Below, one piece after another: positions 17,316-23,834 of a stretch of DNA of 23,834 nucleotides (its first letter is position 1; each line of letters opens with the position of its first letter). The stretch is taken from positions 1 to 23,834 of the forward strand of contig JAIWND010000084.1 of the NCBI GenBank assembly GCA_025330725.1, given 5' to 3'. Below the pieces are notes generated by a model. The model made no database searches and had not been told where the DNA came from. It saw only the letters and a program-made list of their open reading frames with translations. Source of the stretch: Chlamydoabsidia padenii (taxonomy: Eukaryota > Mucoromycota > Mucoromycetes > Mucorales > Cunninghamellaceae). A program made the translations under genes and the position numbers.

Positions 17316-18731
17316 TTAGGCATGATATGTCGAAGTGGTAGGCTTCGACGACCTTGGAATGAGAGAGGGGCGTTTCGCTATCGTGGTAGGGCGAGCGGAG
17401 ACATTGGTGGTCAAGAAGAAACTTTCAGTGTTAGGTTGTATGGCTGTGGTTGAGTTGCCACGGCGGGAATTGCGAACAGTGGTCGCTTTGACCTGAGTCT
17501 GTGCCAGCATTTCTTTAGTTGAGTCAATCTCCATACCTTTGCGAACATGCACCGGAGCGTGGCGCGATGCCAGCAAGCCATCCGAAGGTGGGCTTTCTGC
17601 CTGTGGTTCATTCATGTCCATATCTTCCTCAAAGCCTGAAGGATCCTCTTGATCCTCTAATTCGTGGCATAGTTCCATTGTTGGTTCACTAACTACTGAT
17701 GCTAAATCTAAAATACTATTATCTCTGACTTCTTTGTCAGTTATATCCTTGGTGTCTTTTTCTGTCTTTTTTATGTTTTCTGTTGTTTTTGTATTTTTTG
17801 TTGTTTTTGTGTTTTCTGTTGTTTTTGTGTTTTCTGTTTTTTTAATTTTTTCTGTTTTTTCTTTTGTTTCTGTTGTTCCTATTTTGTCAAATTTTCTTTT
17901 TTCTAAACTATGAATTATGTTGTTGCGACAGTGTCGGGCAATATGACCCGTACCGTTACATCCATAACATTTTAAAGAGGCTAGGACCTGACAGTCCTTC
18001 TTCAAATGCCTCGATTGCCTGCAGTGGTAACAGACGGGAGGAGCGCCCTTAAAGGTGGCAGGCAGGTAGATATCCCAGTCTTGCATGTAGAGCATTCGTT
18101 GAAGAGGCTCCACAGCACCATGTTCTTCATTGGTATCAAGTAAAACCGTAATCGCACCTTCGAATACGCCTGCAAGGCGCCACATTTTGATTTGGCATAT
18201 TTTACCATAGTGTTTCATTGATGTGAGTAACTTGGTAGCCAGGACATTTTCTTCCTCAAAAGGAACACCAGACACATGTACTCGTACCATTTTAGGAAGT
18301 TCACTCCTATTAGCTCTCGTATAGACCGCACGGTATTGGAGCCCTCCAAGAATAATACCTTCGTTAATCGCTTTGTCGGTATCTTGAACAGTAGCGAATT
18401 TGACTTCAACCATGAACTTGCCATTGGACCGATTAGGTGGAGACGTAATGGTTCGACCTCCAACCATACGCCCAATTTGTTGACTAATAATACGGTACGA
18501 ATCAGTGGGTACAGGGAATTCTATTGTAGGGAATTCGAAAAGGACACAATCGTCATGTAATGCCATTTCCAGCATTGCTTCAGCTCGATGCACTTTCATG
18601 AGACCCGAAAGGTCTTCTACTTCAAAGATTGTCGTGGGTTCAGTCGTAGGTCTGTCATCTCGTCTGCTACGATTTGTGGGAATCTTCAGATTGTTCCCTT
18701 TGGCAACGATGTCTCTCCATTGCATCGTCAT
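17316..18731 (-). CDS. LINE-A ORF1, Gag-like RNA-binding protein with two CCHC knuckles
   Basis: This is an intact frame of 471 residues. Residues 35-160 form the conserved N-terminal domain shared with LINE-C. Residues 150-225 look like an RRM-type fold (inference). Two CCHC knuckles of the form C-x2-C-x4-H-x4-C follow at 234-247 (CYHCRQSRHLKKDC) and 255-268 (CYGCNGTGHIARHC). Such proteins coat LINE RNA and accompany it during target-primed reverse transcription (family knowledge). Residues about 285-335 are a low-complexity Lys/Thr/Glu repeat (TENTKTTKNTK type) made by an approximately 18-bp DNA repeat (17755-17872). The C-terminal third is acidic and polar, without known motifs. The stop TAA is followed by TT and the ORF2 ATG. 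Confidence 0.85.
   Translation of the reverse strand: MTMQWRDIVAKGNNLKIPTNRSRRDDRPTTEPTTIFEVEDLSGLMKVHRAEAMLEMALHDDCVLFEFPTIEFPVPTDSYRIISQQIGRMVGGRTITSPPNRSNGKFMVEVKFATVQDTDKAINEGIILGGLQYRAVYTRANRSELPKMVRVHVSGVPFEEENVLATKLLTSMKHYGKICQIKMWRLAGVFEGAITVLLDTNEEHGAVEPLQRMLYMQDWDIYLPATFKGAPPVCYHCRQSRHLKKDCQVLASLKCYGCNGTGHIARHCRNNIIHSLEKRKFDKIGTTETKEKTEKIKKTENTKTTENTKTTKNTKTTENIKKTEKDTKDITDKEVRDNSILDLASVVSEPTMELCHELEDQEDPSGFEEDMDMNEPQAESPPSDGLLASRHAPVHVRKGMEIDSTKEMLAQTQVKATTVRNSRRGNSTTAIQPNTESFFLTTNVSARPTTIAKRPSLIPRSSKPTTSTYHA
17755..17872 (-). repeat. Short tandem repeat encoding a Lys-Thr-Glu tract in ORF1
   Basis: On plus, TTTTCTGTTGTTTTTGTGTT-like units of about 18 bp recur, all in frame, so copy number can vary without breaking ORF1. 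Confidence 0.6.
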
Positions 18732-18956
18732 GGTAACAAAAGTCTTGTTTTTTGCTCAAAATTCCAAATGTGATATACTTCTGAGGAAGATAACGTTGAA
18801 GGTGTATATGTTTTGATAGTGTTGTATGTAGAGTGAAGTGTTTGATTCGATTTTATGCGCTTAAAAGTTTATCCGGTCAGAAAAGTGTTTTTTAAGCGAA
18901 AGAGCCTTTGAATCGGAAAAGAAGCTTTTGGATCCACGACATCGAAATACGGGGAT

Positions 18957-20714
18957 GCTTAAAAATTACAATGACGTCATTTCTGATCAATCAAAAGACG
19001 GCGTTATTTGAATTCCAGCCAATCAGAAGGGCGGAAACCTTATTTCGCTAGGATTTTTTTTTCTTTACATCGTCAAACTTTCTGCCACAAAAGGCGAATC
19101 ACCATAAAAAGGAACAAAACGTCAACTTAAAAAAATTAAAAAACAATTAAAAAAAATAAAAAATATACTAAATTATTAAAAACAAGTAAAATTTTAACAA
19201 AATGTTAACACAAAAAATTAAAATATTAAAACAAAACTTTTATAAAATCAAAAAACAACAAGCCAGTCAAAAACAAAGTAAAACTTACCAAAGAAATTAA
19301 GTGAGCTCTGAAGCCTACGTTCTAACAAAATAAAATAAAATTTTAAATTTTACAAAAACTATTCCATGTAAAATAAAATTTAGCAAAAACAGTTAATTTG
19401 AAACAAAAAAGTTTTAGCAAAGGTATAAAATTAATCATTTAACTCATAAAAGTATTTATTAAACAAAAAATGCAAAAACTAAAATACATCTAAAATGTTA
19501 TTTTTGACATTATTATAATATTGTTAATATTTTTTAAAATATGTTTAATTACAAAATTAATTTGTAAAATTTACAATTTCAAAGCAGTTATTAACGAATA
19601 AGGTCATGATTTTTGTTAAATTACTATTAATAAAATATGCTATTTTTAATTTTTTAAAAAACATTCTTATTAATGCACCATTTTTTTTCATTTATACACA
19701 AAATAAATTTTATGATTTCATCATTTGCAAAAATTGTAATGTTATTATTGATTAGTGTAAAATATGTGTTGTTATTTTTCACAAAAGAAGGAATGGGGTT
19801 GACTTGCTAAAAGTAAGTTTCAAATTTCCTGATTGATATTTTTCAAAAAAAAAATACTTTTAGCAACTCAACCAATATTCCTTCTTTTGTGAAAAATAAC
19901 AACACGTATTTTACACTAATCAATAATAACATTACAATTTTTGCAAATGATGAAATCATAAAATTTATTTTGTGTATAAATGAAAAAAAATGGTGCATTA
20001 ATAAGAATGTTTTTTAAAAAATTAAAAATAGCATATTTTATTAATAGTAATTTAACAAAAATCATGACCTTATTCGTTAATAACTGCTTTGAAATTGTAA
20101 ATTTTACAAATTAATTTTGTAATTAAACATATTTTAAAAAATATTAACAATATTATAATAATGTCAAAAATAACATTTTAGATGTATTTTAGTTTTTGCA
20201 TTTTTTGTTTAATAAATACTTTTATGAGTTAAATGATTAATTTTATACCTTTGCTAAAACTTTTTTGTTTCAAATTAACTGTTTTTGCTAAATTTTATTT
20301 TACATGGAATAGTTTTTGTAAAATTTAAAATTTTATTTTATTTTGTTAGAACGTAGGCTTCAGAGCTCACTTAATTTCTTTGGTAAGTTTTACTTTGTTT
20401 TTGACTGGCTTGTTGTTTTTTGATTTTATAAAAGTTTTGTTTTAATATTTTAATTTTTTGTGTTAACATTTTGTTAAAATTTTACTTGTTTTTAATAATT
20501 TAGTATATTTTTTATTTTTTTTAATTGTTTTTTAATTTTTTTAAGTTGACGTTTTGTTCCTTTTTATGGTGATTCGCCTTTTGTGGCAGAAAGTTTGACG
20601 ATGTAAAGAAAAAAAAATCCTAGCGAAATAAGGTTTCCGCCCTTCTGATTGGCTGGAATTCAAATAACGCCGTCTTTTGATTGGGCAAAGACAACGTCAT
20701 TGCATTTTTAAAGC
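18957..20714. repeat. Giant inverted repeat (foldback), arms about 860 bp, 39-nt loop
   Basis: The left arm 18957-19815 is the reverse complement of 19855-20714, with a loop at 19816-19854. Inner parts compared base by base (for example 19100-19330 against 20344-20582) are identical. Differences gather at the outermost 50 bp and next to the loop. It is very AT-rich. Both outer parts carry a CCAAT-type box (CCAATCAGAAGG / CTGATTGGCTGG). There is no conserved frame inside and no clear target duplication outside. It could be a foldback transposon or an inverted duplication. Transcribed, it would form a long double-stranded RNA (inference). Confidence 0.9.
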
Positions 20715-20779
20715 TCGGTTTGGTTGGCTGGTAGTGACGTGATCAAAGTGGTCAGTTAGACTTTTTTTTTTTTTGTAGA

Positions 20780-21310
20780 GTGGTGTTGTCATCGGATTCA
20801 TCTTATGTCGACTTACTGCAGCACATACTAGATCTCTTTTTCGACAACGTCGACGAGCACAAAGACGATTTGGAAGCATGGGAAACGTTGAAAATGACAA
20901 TACAGTTATCAGCGAAAAATCACAGCATTCATTCCCGTCATTCAGTACAGGCACAAATTCAGTCTCTCGAAAACGATAGGGACTTGTTAATGAAAGCCTC
21001 AAGCACAACAGAAGACAGCCAACAACCAACAAGACACTCGACCTCAAAAACCTTGGATACGATCGAAACGGAATTAGGTGAGTTGATCGAAAGGCAAACT
21101 CAACAACTCTTACTACGGTCAGCAACACGATGGCATGAATAGGGGGAAAGAAACAACAAGTATTTCTATAGAGTCATAAAACAGCGAACAATGCAACAGA
21201 CTATTACATCTCTCAAATCATCTAGGACGAACAGCACTATATACGACAACAGTGAAATCTTGAACGAAGCACGTATATTCTACAAAAAACTATATACACC
21301 GACTTCGTGA
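20780..21310 (+). pseudogene. LINE-B ORF2 fragment, linker between endonuclease and RT
   Basis: The frame aligns with LINE-A ORF2 just before the RT: YVDLLQHILDLFF against HYCELLLKSLDAFF, and RSATRWHE-stop-GERNNKYFYRVIKQR against RTNTRWQEEGESNTKYFFQVLKQR. A TAG (21140-21142) replaces a glutamate codon, and the frame ends at TGA 21308-21310 after KKLYTPTS. The endonuclease is missing upstream and the RT downstream. It begins beside the giant inverted repeat. There is no real start codon. Confidence 0.75.
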
Positions 21311-21801
21311 AGTATATAGGGTAGGGAAGAACACAAAAATAAACGAGAACTGTTATTACCCTTTATTTTTATGTTGTTTAAAGAATGAATAATAAAAAAG
21401 TGATGAACATAATAGAGGAGACAAACTACTGCTGCTTATATAGGCGTTGATAAATTTCTAACTGGCTAACACGGCACCAATGGAAAGATGCATAGATCCC
21501 ATAGATCTGACTGCTGTTCCTCTTCGTTGAAGGAAAACTTTTTAATTGGTAAAAGATTGTACCAAAGATCTTAATTGTGAAGAAGAAAAGAAGAAGTAGT
21601 ATTTAATAGGTTTGGTTTCATATCATCGATTACTAAACGCGATCGTACCTTGAAATGTCTCCTGACTCCTTTTTTTCTGGGAGCGGAAGTTAAATCATCA
21701 TTACTCATGCTACCTTAAGTATGTGAGACTTTATTTGAGGGTCAGATTCTTTATTTCTAGTCGTCAAGTTTCATAGAAGCTAATTTCGCAGTTGGGTAGT
21801 A
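21311..21801. other. Unidentified sequence replacing the RT of LINE-B
   Basis: About 490 bp separate the two LINE-B fragments where about 1.5-2 kb of RT coding would be expected. It has no conserved frame. GGGTAG occurs near both ends (21318-21330 and about 21795), but I could not show LTR or TIR borders. Confidence 0.4.
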
Positions 21802-22849
21802 ATGCCTGATACGACACTATGTCTTAACAAATCCAAGTTGGTTCCTATGATCGATAACTTACTAACACAAAGATCCAATTTGACTGAACGAAAGCGACCT
21901 ATTCTTCACAAACTGTTACAACATTGGACTATGCCAGTGACTAAGAAATCGAAGCCACCAATCGTCGTGTATAGAGCATCGCCAAAAGCTATTCGAACAT
22001 ACTGGTATGAGCAAGATACACCAAGACCCTCTGCCAAACCGCCTTATGATTTCCCACTCAGGTACAGATTGTCACCCCAACATTGGTCTATTTTTTGGTC
22101 TTTGAACATCCCGCACCAAGTAAGAAACTTCTGGTGGCGAATTCTAATAGAAAAGCTATCAAGCAGAGTTAGATTATCAAAGTATATACGAACCCTCGTT
22201 GCTTCTTCGACTTGTACAATTTGTCACTCTGCTTTAGAAGATGATCATCACTTGGTGGTAGGCTGCCCAAGGAAGAAAGAATTTTGGACACAAGCACTAC
22301 TCCGAGGAGGCTTAACTGAAGTTACTCTTGCAAATGTATGGACTAAGATCACTGTGATATGGGACGTGATTACGAGACGTAATGAGCTTGTTTATTCAAG
22401 TGAAGAAGAAAAAAAGTCTGTTACTGTTTTTCTATCTCTAATAAGTGTTTGTCCCATCAGTTAAGCCCCCACATTCGTAGTCCGAATGTGATCATCTTCA
22501 ACTACTGTGTTACCATACGGATATACTTGTATGGTTCCTGAAAAAATAAAAATAAAAACTTGACTTGATTGCTCACTTCGAGATCAATCACTTCAATAAA
22601 AAATAAAATAAAAATAAACTACTGCCGTATACGACAATCACTTTCCAAGACATACCTACTTCAAAAGAAAAGATCCACGACTCGAAAAAGCTACTCCAAC
22701 AATTGGGACTTATCCTAAACACACTCTGGACCCAACATTGGGCAGTCACGTTAGGGGATACGGACCGGTGGATCACATCGGCCGCAATGTCCTCGCATCA
22801 ACTCCTCCTATGGAAACATGGGTTGGATTTGACAGAGGAGGTATCATAG
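21802..22849 (+). pseudogene. LINE-B ORF2 C-terminus with CCHC, split by a solo LTR
   Basis: Aligns with LINE-A ORF2: LLQHWTMPVTKKSKPP, PHQVRNFWWRILIEKLSSRV against PHGVRNCWWRILINKVSCRL, and the C-x2-C...H-x4-C knuckle CTIC...HHLVVGC. At 22353 a 284-bp solo LTR enters, so the apparent end (stop near 22464) is LTR sequence. Leaving out the LTR and one ATCAC gives WTKITFQDIPTSKEK..., then TLWTQHWAVTLGDTDRW, matching LINE-A VIWQHHWFCTMNNITW. The last codons (after about 22835) belong to the inverted repeat that follows. The RT domain is absent. Confidence 0.8.
22353..22636 (+). mobile_element. Solo LTR, 284 bp, family 2, copy 2
   Basis: Second copy of the LTR at 16550-16833, same strand, with TG...CA ends and its own 5-bp duplication ATCAC (22348-22352 and 22637-22641). 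The duplications differ between the copies, so these are two separate insertions. The hairpin CACATTCG...CGAATGTG is at 22470-22490. Confidence 0.9.
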
Positions 22850-23122
22850 ATGACTATTATATTATCAGGAGCATATATATATATAAAGATATTATAGAGT
22901 AAGATATGGTTCTTAAAAGGTAGATACTCATGTTGCATCTTCCCACTCGACGGAGATTGCGGGGAACCTTTTGGATGAACATGTCCAAGTACTTTTCTGG
23001 GTCTCCGTCGAGTGGGAAGATGCAACATGAGTATCTACCTTTTAAGAACCATATCTTACTCTATAATATCTTTATATATATATATGCTCCTGATAATATA
23101 ATAGTCATCTATGATACCTCCT
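22836..23122. repeat. Perfect inverted repeat, 121-bp arms, 45-nt loop
   Basis: The left arm 22836-22956 is the exact reverse complement of 23002-23122, with a loop at 22957-23001. Both arms contain an (AT)n stretch. It inserts into or abuts the LINE-B 3' end. Open frames through it are read-throughs of the palindrome. No target duplication was recognised. Confidence 0.9.
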
Positions 23123-23163
23123 AACATGACCCTGATGAGATAATAGTCACCCACAGTACCTCC
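23089..23163 (+). repeat. Diverged 33-bp direct repeat at the edge of the inverted repeat
   Basis: CCTGATAATATAATAG...ACCTCC (23089-23121) and CCTGATGAGATAATAG...ACCTCC (23131-23163) agree at 26 of 33 positions. The second copy lies just outside the palindrome. Confidence 0.65.
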
Positions 23164-23197
23164 GCAGGGACCAGTCTTCATCATGGCGGTTCCAGAT

Positions 23198-23312
23198 TCC
23201 CCGCGTAAGGTCAGATCTTATATACTATACTATACTTTATGCATAAGATATAAGTAACATACATATACAGAAGATGTAACGTAATGTATAACAAACTAGC
23301 CCTACGCGGGGA
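23198..23312. repeat. Short inverted-repeat element (possible TIR element or transposon end)
   Basis: TCCCCGCGTA (23198-23207) and TACGCGGGGA (23303-23312) are perfect inverted ends around AT-rich sequence with TATACTATAC repeats. It could be a tiny MITE. Alternatively it is the terminal or subterminal repeat of the transposase element to its right, whose 3' end must lie on this side. No target duplication is clear. Confidence 0.45.
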
Positions 23313-23365
23313 TCCGATAATGCCACAGTACAGTATGTTCTTTCACGTATGCTTTTAAAAAGGAA

Positions 23366-23834
23366 TCACGATCTGTGCTCCTCCCAGTACTTCTCTACCA
23401 ACTCGTCAGCATCAAGATCTGAGGCACGAACCCAGGAGCTCTCTGACCTTGGGTATCCCTTCCACTTGACATGATACTTTCTATGCCTCGATGAACCTTT
23501 GTGACCTAAGATACGTTCTACCTCATATGTACCATCACTAGCTTCATCAACCATATCATCCTCGTCAACTGGATTGTCTACAACGCTCATACCAAGGAAC
23601 TGCTCTTGGAGCCTCTGTAGACTGTTGGCATCCTCTATCTTTTTCTCGATGTTAACCGTTACTTCTACCGATGAACCAAGAGCAGTAATACCACCAAAGT
23701 CGAAACCTGTCTGTTCCCACAAGGAGTGATGGGGCCTCAATGGCATGTTCAACATATGTACAAAGTCCTTGATGTTGAGAAGTAGACACGCCAGCTGGAA
23801 CTGTACTACAAAAGTATCGATGTTGTTCACCCGA
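23366..23834 (-). CDS. Chromodomain DDE transposase, C-terminal part (runs off the edge)
   Basis: The frame is open to the right edge, and the GTG at 23828-23830 is not a real start. RVNNIDTFVVQFQLACLLLN followed by IKDF matches VTNVINYNLKFRTCCLLYNI followed by KKF in the transposase at 2058-3461, and PHHSLWEQTGFDF matches DELHKQWYNDDFD. An acidic linker leads to a chromodomain (YEVERILGHKG...YHVKWKGY...SSWVRASDLD) with the aromatic Y, W and the KWKGY block in place. It is thus the same transposase family, but with ordinary base composition and without the AT bias of the first copy. The catalytic part and any Rep partner lie outside the window. Confidence 0.8.
   Translation of the reverse strand, partial: RVNNIDTFVVQFQLACLLLNIKDFVHMLNMPLRPHHSLWEQTGFDFGGITALGSSVEVTVNIEKKIEDANSLQRLQEQFLGMSVVDNPVDEDDMVDEASDGTYEVERILGHKGSSRHRKYHVKWKGYPRSESSWVRASDLDADELVEKYWEEHRS

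Larger units (their letters stand above)
12640..18908 (-). mobile_element. LINE-A, near full-length L1-like retrotransposon
   Basis: Leader (18732-18908), ORF1 (18731-17316), ORF2 (17313-12716), 3' UTR (12715-12651) and an A-tail seen as T's at 12640-12650 are all present. ORF1 with CCHC knuckles, an APE-type endonuclease, RT and a C-terminal CCHC match the L1/Tx1 side of the LINEs; no RNase H domain is seen. TGAATCGGAAAAGAA stands on both sides (12625-12639 and 18909-18923) and may be a 15-bp target duplication. The same motif also belongs to the leader repeats of this family, so shared ancestry is an alternative. Two solo LTRs interrupt the endonuclease domain. Confidence 0.8.

Noticed and set aside
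18957..20714. CRISPR or tandem repeat array
   Set aside because: The structure is one large inverted repeat with no repeated units and spacers.
20697..21128. Minus-strand 143-residue frame
   Set aside because: Antisense to the LINE-B ORF2 fragment, whose plus frame aligns with LINE-A.
22798..23124. Two similar frames on opposite strands
   Set aside because: They are the same palindrome read in both directions.

Overview
The window looks like a repeat-rich intergenic region of an early-diverging fungus, most likely Mucoromycota. The evidence is AT-rich DNA, short 50-60 nt introns with GTAAGT-type donors and pyrimidine-AG acceptors, L1-like LINEs with a CCHC ORF1, a fungal-type Helitron, and chromodomain transposases. 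I cannot name the species. Almost everything here is transposon-derived, and insertions are nested in one another.

Left part (1-4063): a multi-exon gene of unknown function runs off the left edge. Its last exon is split by a 3128-bp mobile element (737-3864). The element is flanked by a 3-bp target duplication (CTT). It has 235-bp terminal DIRECT repeats (737-971 and 3630-3864), and each of these is itself bounded by 12-bp inverted ends (GAGGACCGGTCA / TGACCGATCCTC). Between them lie two divergent genes: a CRESS-type HUH endonuclease with no helicase domain (minus strand) and a DDE transposase ending in a chromodomain (plus strand). Leaving the element out rejoins the host exon in frame, which fixes its ends to the base. 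This is the most unusual object in the window. A second transposase C-terminus of the same family, also with a chromodomain, lies at the right edge (23366-23834).

Middle (4431-11144): a two-exon coiled-coil plus OTU cysteine-protease gene with a homopolymer frameshift; a decayed Ty3/gypsy RNase H fragment on the minus strand; then a Helitron Rep-helicase gene. The Helitron gene's first three exons each carry one copy of a C-x-C-G..T-H..C-P knuckle. It is broken by one frameshift before the Rep domain.

Right part (11145-22850): a 3'-truncated LINE ORF1 (LINE-C), then an essentially full-length LINE (LINE-A, about 12640-18908, minus strand; ORF1 and ORF2 separated by TAA-TT-ATG). Two different solo LTRs (430 bp and 284 bp) sit inside the LINE-A endonuclease domain. 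Next come an 860-bp-arm giant inverted repeat (18957-20714) and a deleted LINE (LINE-B, plus strand) whose ORF2 C-terminus is split by a second, almost identical copy of the 284-bp solo LTR. A perfect 121-bp-arm inverted repeat (22836-23122) and a small inverted-repeat element lead to the truncated chromodomain transposase at the right edge.

No rRNA, tRNA or CRISPR array was seen. All family assignments come from motif reading, without database searches.
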